Assembly (NCBI GenBank): GCA_013407085.1
Contig: JACCGJ010019688.1
Location: forward strand, 62,001-126,000
Source: Atriophallophorus winterbourni
Lineage: Eukaryota; Platyhelminthes; Trematoda; Plagiorchiida; Microphallidae
Length of the DNA stretch: 64,000 nucleotides
Reading direction: 5' to 3'
Every line of letters starts with the position of its first letter. Position 1 is the first letter of the stretch. Under the pieces are notes generated by a model that did not search any database, was not told the DNA's origin, and saw nothing but the letters and a program-made list of their open reading frames with translations. Shown here piece by piece: positions 47,701-60,314 of the stretch. A program made the position numbers and the translations under genes.

Positions 47701-49272
47701 GTGAGTGAGATTATTGATAAAATCGATTTTTTCAAAAAAGACCGCTTCCAGTTTCACTTGAGTATTTTTGTTTCTGCGAGGTTTTGATGATTGGAGGACG
47801 CCTCTCCTAGATGAATTCAACGAACATGAAATCTATGATTTATGAATTCCATTTGTCTGGCTTCTCATTCAAAAATTCTTTGATTTGTTAAAAATTAACG
47901 TGGCGCAAAAATTTCGCAGTACGCGTAAATGTTTGCATGTCATAATCAGTTCGTAACCACTGCAAAACTGTCACTTGAACCCTTTTCCGCGGTTGCGTCG
48001 AACGTTGAAATCCTCTTCTACGTTGGTGGTGGTGACATTTAGATTTTTGGTCTCACGTTGTCGCCAGTCAACAACGGCGTCCTACGTGATATTAGTCGAA
48101 GCTGTTGCTTGGTCTTCACTAGCTGGAAATGTTTCGGTTCTAGATGTACGGTTAATCGTGACGACAGCAAAGAAAAAATCAAACGAAATCGCAGTTATCT
48201 TGATGTGTGCGAACTCACTCTTGTAACAAGATTATGAACATTATTAAGTAACCACTTTCCATTATTGTTATCTCACAACGATATGCACTACTCGGTTATT
48301 CCATGTTGGATGCACGGCGTTGATGTTATACTCGTTTAACAGTGAAATAGGCTCTTCGCATCCGCAGTTTTGAAATGACGCGTTACTCTAAGCGTCAAAG
48401 GAAAACACTCAAGAGCGAGTTTTTCTTAGGGCTAATTTCTAGAGCTTTTATCAGTTTTACGAACCCGAAGGTCACCTTCCTGATTTTCGGCTCCTCATAA
48501 AATAATCATTTGTAATATGACGCGGTATACTTAAATCTGTTCTCTAGGCCATCTTCAGAGACCACTTGTGCATTTTTAAGTAACGAGAAAATGAAATATC
48601 CCGCATAGGAATAGCCTTAGTGTTACCAACATTTCCAACACCCCTTTGCCCGACTCAATTCAACTTGATCAGGGCACGTTTTATTTTATTTATCCTTATA
48701 CCATATTCGTGTGTGATCAACGAATGGCTGTCTTTTTCCGAACACTCCACCATCCACAACACCCGGAGTTGATTAATTGCAAAGCGAGATCGTGCCATGT
48801 TCACAATACATGATACGACCTTCGTGACCTTCAATTCATGAAGGTTCATCCCTTGAGTTTGATCGAACAATGGCATTCGTTGAAAGTTTTAGTCACAACG
48901 GTTGTTGTTGTTGTTGTTGGTGGTGGTGGTATTTTATATCACACAGCCTGCAATGGGAAGAGGGATGTTAACTCGTTGCGCGGGAATGAAATGTGTCAAG
49001 CTTTTATTTTCATAATTTCATTTTCATAATTTTCGTATTTTTTATCATCTGTTGAATTTTGGATTATAGCAATAATCTAATATTATACTTAAATCCACTT
49101 TGTCCGAAGTTTGACTGTGACAATCTGAATAATAGTGGCTTTCAAGTATAACTTTTCTTCTTCTTCTTTCAATTCGTTACCTTTCTCACGGAATTTGTGA
49201 AAATAGTGTAAAATTTGGACATTTTTCGCACCCTCACCCTTTTATTTCACACGTAAATGCCATTATTCTCAG
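47701..49272. other. Intron 5: (GTT)n(GGT)n microsatellite
   Basis: 48,898-48,931 is a GTT run turning into GGT. A TGGCGACAACG string near 48,073 (minus) resembles the primer-binding site seen at 218-228, but no LTR or gag can be confirmed. Confidence 0.45.
48898..48931. repeat. (GTT)n(GGT)n microsatellite
   Basis: Perfect triplet run of about 30 bases. Confidence 0.92.
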
Positions 49273-49390
49273 ATGCTCCGGTTGTGAGTATACAAGTTCG
49301 CCCCCAGCGAAGGGACAACGAATTCATGGAACATGATATCATCACCGTGGAGTGTTCTGCCCACGGACGACCGGATACGTTCATTTGGGA
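49273..49390 (+). CDS. Kirrel-like exon 6: first part of Ig3
   Basis: Acceptor ATTATTCTCAG, donor TTTGGGA/GTAAGT (phase 2). Codes YAPVVSIQVRP, then DIITVECSAHGRPDTFIW with the first Ig3 cysteine and Trp. Confidence 0.85.
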
Positions 49391-49819
49391 GTAAGTCGTG
49401 AGCAGAAGTGTATTTCATCCTGTCCACCTCTTGCCTAACTTCAACCGACTAAAAAGTTGAATCTAGAATTCAGAAATTTCATGCTCTCTAGATTCGCCTG
49501 CAAATAACGGCTGAGATTATGGACCGCTAAATCGTTTTGCGTAAGTTGGCACATATCGAACTAAACAAAAGCCAAAACCGATATTGGAAATCGATAAACG
49601 TTTAGCATGCTTTGCCAACTTATTGATTTTGTGAGAAAGTTGCCTTCAAATATTTCAGCACACTTGGGAATGCAAATTGCGAAGTCACAATCACCAGAAT
49701 GATAGTTTATGCGGTGGCAATGAACGATGAAAGAGTTATCGATTTTTGTGTATTTGAAGGTCATGTCCGATTGCGATTAGTCATCCGCGCAATTACTGAG
49801 ACCTTCTCTATTCAGTCAT

Positions 49820-50266
49820 GTGACAGATGAGTGTCCGGCCAAATGAGTTATTATGGTCACATTTAAATTCATGCTATGATAAACAGAGATACCATTGGCC
49901 ATATATGACTAATTGGGACGGTAACGGTAAAAGAATCGTAGCGTGGAAGTTCATAGTCTAGAGTCACGTCCAATTCTGTCTATCTAAGGTGGGTCGAACG
50001 CCTTAAACGAGACAAAAGCAAGAAGTAAACTGAGTGGTCAAAAATCAAACATTGACCGGAAAAGTGATGATTGAAGGCCAGCTGCAATACACTGACGGAT
50101 GACCCGACATGTCTGAATAATTAACCAGATGTCGGCAGATAATCTGAAGCAGATGTGATCGTGATGCGGTTTTACAAACGGGTCTTACATAAATATTCAG
50201 TTTGTGTGATTCAACATAACGTAATAAACATTTTGTTCGAAAACCCGTTGACTTATCACACACTGC
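49820..50266 (+). mobile_element. Possible Gypsy-type LTR followed by a primer-binding site
   Basis: Starts near TGTGACAGATGAGTG, holds AATAAA at about 50,222, and ends CACACACTGCA, followed by TGGCGATGAGG. The last string closely resembles the TGGCGACGGGG upstream of the gag at the left edge. No internal coding region follows. The ends are guesses. Confidence 0.3.
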
Positions 50267-50984
50267 ACTGGCGATGAGGCCAATGTCACTGCTGATTCTT
50301 GATCTAGGCACTGGCTCCATCGGTCATTATGTCCTGTTAATAAAGATCAATTGAAAAGTGTCGCGTTTAATTGATCGCAACGGGATGCAGATCATAACAT
50401 TCATTAATGCAGTGTTTTGCACGTGTTGTCCGCATATACACACTTTTACCGTATTCCCTTCGAGGAACCTTTCGTTGTCTGTGGCATACCCAATTTCAAC
50501 ATTTTTGCATAACTTTCCCAGCTGGTGAAATCAAATTTACCCACTTATACATTTCTGAAATTTCCGCATAGATAAAAATATTTTTCGCTTAACTTTGCGT
50601 TAAGTTTGCCATATCCTCTCACAATTTGTTTCAAAACCTCTGGATAATATTGCTCCAGGGTCATGTAGTTTCACGTGGCAAATTTTTAGTTGGTTCCTCG
50701 AATTGTGAATGTGTGAATGCGGACCGATTAAATATCGAACAAGAGATTGAAGCAATTAATGCCTATTGACGAAAACCTCTAAAGATGGTCTCCATCTGAC
50801 ATCAGTGTACATTAGCTTTGAGATTAAAACAGCCGTAGCGACTCCAAGACCCTTGAAATCGTTACAAATGTGTTCCAGCATTTGGTTCATCTCATTTTCA
50901 CCGCGTTAGCTTACTAAAATAAACAATTCTGCGCGAAGCAACCTAATTGATAGTGCAATGATTGTTCAGGGTTGAAATATTATC

Positions 50985-51185
50985 CCGCTAGATCGAACCG
51001 GCTGGTTGTACCAAACTTACCCTACAGGGACTTGAATGTTATAGGTTTGTTTCCGATTTCTTCATGGTTCCAAGGAATACTGCTCCTCGTCGCACTAGCC
51101 TTTCCTGGTGAAAACAAACATCACGAAATCTATGGTGGGGTGTTTGATGAAAAATCGTGCACATATGAAATTTTTGTTGAGTTTA
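50985..51185 (+). repeat. Decayed HHR-1, plus sense, intron 6
   Basis: Follows the unit order (CCGGCTGGTTGTACCAAAC ... TTCCTGGTGAAAACAAACA ... CACGAAATCTATGGTGGGG). The core reads CTGGTGA and helix III is gone. Confidence 0.5.
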
Positions 51186-51900
51186 ACACCATTCACGTGC
51201 GACGGTACAGGTTGGCGATGCGAGCCTTATGCTACAGTGGATTTAGAATTCAAGCGTTGTTAACCTTTTTCGACGATTTCAGCTTGCTTGTAGTGTCTTT
51301 ATTTGATGCGTACCAACGATACAATCCAAATGTGTGTTCAGTGGGGCAATAAATAGTGCAAAAAGCACTACGATTTTTGATTAGATTCATTTCAATGCAT
51401 CACTCCCGAAAAAGCTTGCTCAAAACTTGAATCAGAGCATTTAATCTCTGAGCAAGGACAATTTTCAGGGATCCTGCCCAAATTATTTTTGATTGATTGG
51501 AGGTATCTGCACCGAAAAGCAACATAATTACACGATATACAAATGTAAACCAATTTCCGAAATGTTCATTTGCCTTTTTTATACAACGTTTCATTCACCG
51601 GAACACGATGCTTAGTTTTAATCGCTTATTCAATGTGCATTGGGTGGGTCCACTCTGGTTGTCAGTGCACCGTTCACATGTCAACTAAGCCGGCCAGATA
51701 ATCGAACGCGGCTTGCCAACTCTCACAGATGTATCTAAATGTCGGCCAAGATCATCGCTCGCTGTCCATGAATGATCGCGATTCTTTTTGCAAAACATTG
51801 ACATGCATTGAGTGAGAATTTTTGTTGTTATTGTCCTGTTGTCTTAATGTAACCATTTCTCATGTTCCCGCAACAATTTCTACTCTCCGATATCTTTCAG

Positions 51901-52046
51901 ATGGTTCGTCAACGGCAGACAAATTGAACATATCGCGGATCCATGGTATCGACTACGTTTGACGCGAGAACTGCACAACGCCGTGTTCCGTTGCATCGCC
52001 ATGTCGGACAAGAAAGGCCACGCAGAAACCACAATTAAAGTCAGAT
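51901..52046 (+). CDS. Kirrel-like exon 7: end of Ig3
   Basis: Acceptor TATCTTTCAG, donor GTCAGAT/GTAAGT (phase 1). Codes EWFVNGRQIEH, then NAVFRCIAMSDKKGHAE with the second Ig3 cysteine. The Trp-x2-aspect FIWEW crosses the exon 6/7 junction. Confidence 0.85.
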
Positions 52047-54296
52047 GTAAGTCACACATCTGCCGATCGATTAAGATTTAACCTTCACTTTTGCAAATAA
52101 TAATCACGCAATAAATCTGGCTTGATCTAGCCTCTTAACCGGTAAAAAATTAAATGGGTGGTCAGTTCTCTATCGGGATGGTTCATAATATATGTCACAA
52201 TTAATTTTGTGTTCTAAATGCACGAGACGATTCCATAAGTGAATATTTTTGCCCGAGGATAAGATTGGAGTATTACACGGAATTTGTGGAAAAGCCCGTT
52301 TACTGAGGCAAAAATAAACAGTCCACACGGCAAGTCTGTGCAAAAATATTTATTTACCATCTACTTGAAAATGTTGACGTGGTATTCCTGAGGGTTTTCA
52401 CAAGATTGTACTGCATGTAGTAAATACACGCGATGAAATAGATTTGAAGAATCGTTCGTTACAGAACCTTTTACTAGAAGCAAGTAACACAGAGTAATAA
52501 GTTGAATAAACGGTCTTCAATATTTTTCGGAATTTAGTTTGACAAAATAACAGAATATTATAAATACTTCACAGTGTTTTAATTGTCCAAGAGTGTAACA
52601 AAATGAGAGAATTTTAGATAGAAATTGATGCAGCTATATATGCAAACACTGAGCAAAGTGACAGCGGAAACAAATCGAAAAATGGCCGATCCCGATATCA
52701 TTCTTCCGGTAGAATATGCACATCGTGGCCCCAAATTTTTCTCACCCATTTTTGGATACTATACTTTTAAAGATTACTGATCAGAACAGCTGACTAGAGA
52801 AAATCTCATTCGCCGTTGCATTAATTTTGTTCCAACAACGGTTACATTAATCAATCATTTTCATACCAGCATGACTGATGGACAAGCAATGTTCGAAAGC
52901 CCAAAACCCAGTGTGGTTTGTTGCTGCGGTTGGATGTCCCTGGAATTATCATCAAATTCTCGGAAAGATATGTTCTTTTGACGATGACATAGAATATTTT
53001 TGTTCCTAGCAATTATCTGCCTCGGTCAACATAGGCGGACAGGATTTTGTTCAGATGGATGGTAGATTTGATGAACAAGCAAAAGCTTTTTGGGCAAATT
53101 TAACCAATTTTGTCGGTGTCGCCTTACTATTTTTTCTAAACAAAACATGAGGACTGTTGGGAGGAGACCCAGACTTTCGAACATGTCATTCTTACAGTAG
53201 TGAATATAAGGAGGAGAAATAATTAACTAGCAATTTGATCACCGTGCGTCTTGTTTACTTCTTTGAGCGTCATGCAAAACTGTTGGCTTGTTTCCTGGAA
53301 TGAGATAATGATGACTGAATGTTGAAGGAATTCACACATTGGAGATGTTGCTATTTGCTTTTTTCCACACGTATAAGTCATCGACAGCAGCGGAAGTTAA
53401 TCTGCATCCGCGTCAGTTGACTCTGATTTCAAGAGATATTTTCGCCATCTGGTTTCAGTCAAACCCGTTGTAACGGCCCAACTGAAATGCATTTCGTTCA
53501 ATCGTTGACATTTTACTGCCTCTGTTTCGATTTCCCAGCTGGTTCTAATTTGAACTTGCCCCGAGTAGTTTTTCCGTAACCATAATACTTGTGGTTTAGC
53601 GCTTTCTGCCGTTGTGTTGTACCGGAGTAGGACTCGAAAGTCGTCGGATAAGCTCTTGTTTGGTTATCCTCGCTAGTTCACTTCGCGCCTTCGACACTCA
53701 TCATTCCTTCAGTCAAGTCTTATTGGGTGTGCAAGATTACTGGTTCGTTTCCATTTGCATTTATTCCATTCACGTTCAACAAAGGGAATGAGTCGATGGG
53801 GTTCTTGCTTGATCACGGTACCGGTGTAGCAACATTGGATCACTAGTTCTCGATGCGTGAGTAAACAATTTAATACACGTGTGGAGTCCCCTTGGCCTTG
53901 CCCCACTACCCTGGTACAGAAAAGCGCGCTAATCCTCACTAAGAATTTCTCAAAGAGAATAAGCGTTTGGCATCAACGCTCGCTAGTTAAAATATAATTG
54001 TTAGAATACTCCAATATCTGGGTTGTAAACTGAGATTTCGATTTGAACAAATTATCCCCTACTTTATTAGGCAATTTTAATTGGGAATCCATTGGAAGAT
54101 ATTAATCAGGAATAAGAAAAGTCTTGGTAAAAAGATAAAAAAACAATTTATATCCACAGTAAGCGTAGTCCTACGTTGAACACCTTGATTTTTTGGGCTC
54201 GTATGAAATTCATTCCAAAATGTATTGAGCGTTTAGTGTAAATCACAGCTAAAGGATTTCCACTGACCGGAAAATGTTTTTGTCTCTCGTGAACAG
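52047..54296. other. Intron 7: nothing recognised
   Basis: 53.4-53.95 kb is slightly richer in G+C and carries a 76-codon minus frame without motif. Confidence 0.4.
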
Positions 54297-54554
54297 TTGG
54301 CCCGCAATTCGTTGAAGCCTCCCCATTGTTATTTACCGCATCTCCGGGAGAGAGTGTATCGATGGATTGCCCAGTCCGAGGAAATCCAGAACCCAGAATC
54401 GATTGGCGTCGGGAAGATGGACAAGAAGTGTTGCATCGGGGAGTCACATTTCGGAGGGACAAGCTGAGGGAGGAAGATTTCGGGACCTATACGTGCACTG
54501 CCATCACAGATGACTTCCCGCCCGTTTCGAAACAAATGTTTATTGCTAAACGAA
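54297..54554 (+). CDS. Kirrel-like exon 8: complete Ig4
   Basis: Acceptor CTCGTGAACAG, donor AAACGAA/GTGAGA; phase 1 at both ends, so Ig4 is a single symmetrical exon. Codes FGPQFVEASP, ESVSMDCPVRGNPEPRIDW, LREEDFGTYTCTAITDD. The pattern CxxxGNPxPxxxW and EDxGxYxC is a textbook I-set domain and close to Kirrel Ig4. Confidence 0.88.
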
Positions 54555-55275
54555 GTGAGATGTTTTCCGCAACTTTGATTAATTTTATACATATGATTTT
54601 CATGTGGTTTATAAGTAATTAGACAATCGGAGACATTTTAACATGGATAAGGTCTACTTGATTTTATCAGTTAATTTAGACTAAAATACATCTACCTGGT
54701 TATGGCTTTACCTAAATTCCACGACGCCACAATTTCGGTTTTGGAAGAGGAAATTATCCCCCGCTCATCATCTTGACAGCCTATGAATGTGTAGGTATAT
54801 GCTTAACTGCTGACTAGTAATTCTGCGTCGATCCTTTCATATTGGCACGCTATTACGTGATCCAACGCGATACATTAATGCGTAGATTTCATGCGTTCAA
54901 CATACACACGCCTGAAAAGGACAGACACCATCCGATTCTATACCGTTTTGAGTTAATCTTTATTGTCATAGAAACGTAATTTAACAGTTATCCGGATCGT
55001 ACTGCCTTTATCTGATCAGTACAAGCCGCAAGAAACCTTGTGTGGGATGTGTGTGTATATCGATAAACTTTTATTAGCATGGTAGAGCATTGACTATCTC
55101 AATTAAATTCAAAAGCTGCAAAATATAGTCTTTGTCAGCGAATCATTAGATTCAAGCTACTAATTAAAACTTATATTTCGGGACAACTTATTTGGAAATG
55201 GTCAACACTGTTCCAACAAATTTTCAAGTGTTTATGTGTAACACATTCCGGCTTTCCGTCCCTCACTCGATGCAG
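54555..55275. other. Intron 8: decayed HHR-1 fragment
   Basis: 54,985-55,075 (plus sense) keeps GTACTGCCTTTATCTGAT and AAGAAACC. The core is damaged (CTGATCA). Confidence 0.45.
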
Positions 55276-55423
55276 GACCACCCGTGATCCAACCCAATCC
55301 CATCGTACACGCGCATGTAGGTCGATCTGCGCGACTTCGGTGCACCGTGAACTCGGTCCCCCTGCCCCCAAACGATCAGAAACACTGGTACTTCAACGGA
55401 CGCCCGGTCCGAGCGGATTCGCA
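55276..55423 (+). CDS. Kirrel-like exon 9: first part of Ig5
   Basis: Acceptor CTCGATGCAG, donor TTCGCA/GTAAGT (phase 2). Codes RPPVIQPNPIVH, ARLRCTVNSVPLPPN, HWYFNGRPV. The PPxI linker and the C.....PP....W spacing resemble Kirrel Ig5. Confidence 0.85.
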
Positions 55424-55547
55424 GTAAGTGATGCGTTATCGATGAGTGAAACGTATTTCTGTGGCCACAAGCCAACACTAAGCGGTGGGCCTAGATTCAA
55501 GGCAAACCATGATGTTTCGTGATTTAAAAAGCAGCACGGTCAACAAA

Positions 55548-57440
55548 AAACATAGGTTCAAAGTAATTCAAAGTTTTAATGGTCCAAAAAGTAAATACTT
55601 TACAGTAACCACAGATTAAAAATATAGGGAAGGCATAAAAATAACACAACTGTTTTATCAATATGGAAAGTCAGCAAGTGTATTCAGGTGTGAGGTTGGG
55701 TTTAGTCAACATATACTTGTCAAGTTCAGCCTTGAACAAGTTCAGGGTTGATGGCCGAATGATATGTGGGGGCAGGGAGTTCCATAGAAAACAGACTCTG
55801 ACAGCAAAGAAAAACCTTCGACAATTTGGTTTGGAGTGTGGAATAATTAACTTGTATCCATGCGATCTGCTACCACGTGCTTCTTGCCGATGAAACAGGT
55901 GTTCAAGTGGGTGATCCACTGTATGCAGAATGTTGAAAAGCAGGATCAAGTCACCCATGAGACGACGGTACGAAAAGTCAAAGAGGTTTAGTGTTGCAAT
56001 CCGCTCCTCGTATGGCCTGTTGTATAGCCCGGTCACCAGTTTTGTAGCGCGGTGGTATACCCGTTGCAGCAAGTTCATGTCCTTATGTAACCATGGGGAC
56101 CATTCTTGAACAGCATACTCCATTGTTGCTCTGATATAGGTGTTAATTATACGTGGGAGTATCTGCTTTGAGAAACGACCAAAGATCCTTCTGAGCAATG
56201 CTAAGATTTGGCAGGACTTTTTGTATACATCAGAACAGTGCCTCGAAGACTTCAGGTTACTGCTAATCCACACGCCCAGGTATTTCTCTTCAGTGACCCA
56301 TGAAAGTTGCTGAGATCCCAGAGAGTATATCAATTCGAATGATTTACCGACGTTGAACATTTTACATTTTTGATGTTGAATGGTAAGCAGTTCCGCAAGG
56401 ACCAATTATGAAGTGCTTCGAGATCTTTTTGGAGAATTTCGCAATCTTCTATGGTGCGTATGCTAGTCCAGACTTTGATGTCATCCGCAAATAAAATGAT
56501 TTTTCTACGTACGATTTCAGGTATATCATTCGCGTACACGAGGAAGAGTATTGGCCCCAAGACTGAGCCTTGAGGTACGCCACTTGTAACTTCTACTGGG
56601 CTGGATAGTGCCCCATCAAGTCTAACCCTTATAACTCTACCAGTCAAGTAATCCTTTATCCAGGCCAATAGTCTGCCGCATACCCCGAGCTGCTCCAATT
56701 TTTGTATCAGTATGCTGTGGTTAACACGATCAAAAGCTTTAGACATGTCCAAGTAACAAGCATGGATAGGGCATCCATCGTCCACGGCTCGAGTCCAATT
56801 ATCAAGAGTTATGAGAAGATTGGTGAGACAGGAGTGTCTTGTCCTGAATCCGTGCTGTGCGATGGAAAGAAGCTTATTTTGTTCCAAGTGTTTGATATGT
56901 TCGTCGGCCACAAGTCGTTCGAGAACTTTAGAGACCACTGGCAACAACGTGACTGGTCTGTAGTGAGACGCATCAGATCGGTTCCCTCCTTTGTATATCG
57001 GAGTGATTATTCCACATTTCCAGTCATTAGCAACCGTGCTACAACTCAAGGACAGGTTGAAAAGGTCAGAGAGTGGTGAGAATAGAGCATGGGCGCATTG
57101 CTTTAGGATGAATGGTGTTATTTTATCAGCACCTGGGGATTTTTTTGTATTTAACCCGCGTAGCTTTACCAGGACACTCTCGGGTTTCACAACGATTTCG
57201 TGTATTGTATTCTGCGACCTGAATGCAGGTATATCGTAGGATACGCGCTCGTTAGGGTAGAACACTCTTGAGTAAAATTGAGCGAGTTCGTTAGCGGCTT
57301 CGAGAGCTGTGGATGTAGATCCAGTTGTTATAAGTAAAGCAGAAACACCTGGCTTAACCCTGGCCTTTCTGTTCACGATCTGGAAGAGGAGCTTCGGATT
57401 TCGTTCAATTTTATCCATCAGATTCATTTGATGATTAAAA
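55548..57440 (-). mobile_element. CR1-like LINE in intron 9, antisense, nearly intact reverse transcriptase
   Basis: Two long frames on the minus strand. 57,427-56,330 (365 codons) has LRGLNTKKSPGADKITPFIL, YLDMSKAFDRVNHSILIQKL, VTSGVPQGSVLGPILFLVY and the catalytic LFADDIKVW. 56,405-55,671 (244 codons) has YLGVWISSNLKSSRHC, LLRRIFGRF and VRVCFLWNSLPPHI. Frames overlap in LPFNI/KCKMFNV, so a single-base indel near the T-run at 56,365-56,371 separates them. The 5' part (endonuclease, ORF1) is missing. The 3' UTR ends in a short direct repeat (TTCAAAG twice, 55,557-55,573), a usual CR1 ending. This is the youngest-looking LINE in the window. Confidence 0.88.
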
Positions 57441-57559
57441 ATGTGATTAGAACAGTAAACGAAAGCTGACAGATTACATTACGCAGGGTAAAAATGACTA
57501 TGTAAGAGAATCTGTCGATAAAAACTCGCGCGATTTAGTTCTATTAATAGTTTAATGCA

Positions 57560-57660
57560 AGCAATGATAGAAGGAAAACTTCCAAGTAAAACAGACATGG
57601 ACAAAATAAAAATACCTCATACTGTTTAGCTGGGAATGGAGCACCACAAGAGTATATATT
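57560..57660 (-). mobile_element. CR1 3' fragment next to the intron 9 CR1
   Basis: Minus strand translates as HSQLNSMRYFYFVHVCFTWK, matching the C-terminal CR1 block CRRFFFAVRVCFLWN. It belongs to the subfamily seen at 5.9-6.2 kb, not to the larger copy beside it. Confidence 0.55.
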
Positions 57661-59025
57661 CGTTAATCCAAGAGCTCGGAGTGTCCCTTCATTTGAAAAG
57701 TGCTTATATTTAATCGTTTGGGCTACGGAACGTTTTTAAGGAGGTATAAGTTCTCCTCTGACCATTTGCTAACCATTCTGGATGCGGCAGTTTAACTGTG
57801 CAAATCACAATAGTCCGATTTGCTTTTTATTTCGCGCTAGGCTGATTCGAAATCTAAAATTCTGTGTGTAAAGTTTGAAATGCTGTTCAAGTAAGTATTG
57901 TACCCAGTTTAGTTTATAAAGTCACACTTATGTTTAGCCTTATGATCCCTCGGTATTCATTATTGCAGTAGATCAGCTTGCACTTAACGCACTGAATTTG
58001 AGTAAAATTCTCTGTGGGTGTTCACATTTTCATTCAGAAACGATTTTGCAGAAAGTGTTGTCATTTTAATGTCACTGCAGAAGGTGGAATTTAATTTTGC
58101 GACGAACCACCAGCAGCATTTTAACATGATTTCTATCCAACAGGTTGTTTATTCTGATAAAAGTGCATGAAAATAAATAAAAATCTCCGTGGATTGTTCT
58201 CAGTTCAACTAAAGCGTGCGATCAATTGCAATCTCAGCCATTGCGTTTCTTGGCAAACATAAACATGTTATATTAAGGCTTCTTTTATTAAAGAGAAGAA
58301 ATAGGGGAAATGTACTTCTCTTGGTTTTATAATATTGTTCTAATAATCGTATAATCCGGCGAAAATTAATTTCTCTTTACCATGTGGTGATATTTTCGAC
58401 ACAGAAATTCCACCACCATTAGATTTCAAGCTATATCGCAAGCTGGAATAGAATATCAGTAATTCTATATGAATAATCCGAAAGTATTACAAAATTTCAT
58501 TACAAAATATAGAATGATTTATAGATAGATAGAGAGATTGAGATATAGGTAGATAGATAAATATATAGATAGATAGATGATGTTTTTGTCGAAGTTAACT
58601 GTTCAGGCTATGAATTTTGGCTGAAACTTATCAATGGTGCATAGCCTCTATTTTTATTCTTGTATTTTCTCTAGCGATTATATTGTTTATATTAGGGTTT
58701 TCATAATTTCCAACAGATTTGCAGAGAACAATTTTAATCATGCTTACTCATTCATTCATATGATTATTCACTCGTCGCAACAAATGGTCATCCTCGGGTA
58801 CTCAGTTCCACACAAATTGTACCAAACCTATATACAACGCAGATTATACAGAGAGAAAAATCATGCGCTAAGCTTTGATGCCATCACTGTGAGACATTTA
58901 CTATCTAATTGATTAAGCCAGTTCTCTTAGTCATGTATCAACCATAATACGTTATAAATTGTTGAGTTGAGGAAAACTGATCATTCTCAAATCGTGTCCT
59001 ATCCTCCAAATTTATCCCCGAACAG
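57661..59025. other. End of intron 9: AGAT microsatellite
   Basis: 58,521-58,578 is an imperfect AGAT/ATAG run. Nothing else recognised. Confidence 0.5.
58521..58578. repeat. Imperfect (AGAT)n microsatellite
   Basis: Repeated ATAGATAGATAG units with substitutions. Confidence 0.85.
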
Positions 59026-59174
59026 ACACAGCTTCGAACGGGAAGAATTTCTTGGTGGCGTGGTTCTCGTTTTGCATGTTGCCCACGTGATGGTAACCGA
59101 TTTCGGAAAATACAATTGTACCGTCCGGAACGGTTACGGATCAGACTGGACAATAATCGAACTGGTTAGACAAG
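59026..59174 (+). CDS. Kirrel-like exon 10: end of Ig5
   Basis: Acceptor TTATCCCCGAACAG chosen because it keeps the phase-2 frame; donor GACAAG/GTAAGC (phase 1). Codes SFEREEFLGGVVLVLHVAHV, DFGKYNCTVRNGYGSDW and IIEL. The YNCTVxNxxGxxxxxIxL string is very like the end of Kirrel Ig5 and includes an N-glycosylation site. The acceptor is the weakest of the set. Confidence 0.8.
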
Positions 59175-59581
59175 GTAAGCTTCGAACGAGTCAGCATTTT
59201 TGGTTTCGCTCAATTCACACCACACCATTCTGATGGTCAGCGATGTCATGTTCTTAACCGCTTGTAAGTATTCATGTTTTTTTTAAAAAATACGAAGTTT
59301 TCATATTTGAGATATTTTCAACAGGATTTGATGGATACGTACGGACCAAGTATATCGTCTATTGAGCACTGAAAGTTTTTTGCAGACTTCCAGTTTATTC
59401 CTTCGAATTGCTGCGCCCAAAACGAAAAAGTCGTAATACTTTTTAAGGACGAGATAGTTTTGTGGATTATGGTTGATAGCTACTCAAAAATTCTAACAAC
59501 CTCAACAGCATGACCAGTGAAATAATTGGTCTCATTAATAATATGTACGTTTACGAGATAACTGATTACAAACTTCTATGA

Positions 59582-59745
59582 ATTAAGTTGGTCGTACCAA
59601 CCTTAGCCATCGCTGGCATACAAGCGCATCTTGTTTACCGTTTTTATGCAGTTTCAACCGCATGAGAATCACGATCATTCTGTCCCTACCAGATGAGTGC
59701 AAACAACACGAAACCGATTGTTGGGTGTGTATGATAATTCTTCTC
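59582..59745 (+). repeat. Decayed HHR-1, plus sense, intron 10
   Basis: GTTGGTCGTACCAACCTTA, GGCATACAAGCGCATCTTG, then CCCTACCAGATGAGTGC, AAACAACACGAAACCGATTG. The core has one lethal change (CAGATGA, U4 lost). Confidence 0.68.
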
Positions 59746-60314
59746 ACGATAATGACTAGTTTACGACGTCAAGCCCCTGATTTAGTTTTATATCATATCC
59801 TCATTAGACCACTCTTGAACGAAGTGAGATATATCTAATCGGTCCAATTCAGTTTTTATTTTTCTGAAAATTTCTTATAAAAATTCAAACTACACGTCAT
59901 CCTGCAACAGAAAAACCTGACCGGAAAATGGATTTAAATCGTTTGCTACTATATGGATCATGCCAAGTAAAGAGTTTGTACCGCCACAGGGGTTTATTCG
60001 AAATGAATTTGTTTGGATTTAACAAATACAACCCCCAAGTCTCGAGTGATCAAGTGATTTGTTTCCTACTTTAATTGCATAGATTACTGCGCACGTTAAG
60101 GCAGTTGGCCTCGAATTGAGAACGACGTGTTGGCGTTGACGTTATAAAGTTAACATTGCAAAAATGATGAGGAATATTTACGCCTTTTCGACAAAATACT
60201 TAGAGCTCATGCAGATAATTCTTTCAAAAACTAAGCTAGAGAGAATATGCGCCAGGGATTTATAAAACATGCATAATACATTTCGTAAAATGATATATTT
60301 CTATTACACAAGTT

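Larger units (their letters stand above)
49391..51900. other. Intron 6: possible solo LTR and a decayed HHR-1
   Basis: Details in the separate entries; the remaining sequence shows nothing I can name. Confidence 0.4.

Noticed and set aside
48050..48235. TGGCGACAACG string as a second LTR/gag junction
   Set aside because: No gag frame follows and no LTR ends can be seen; left as a remark only.
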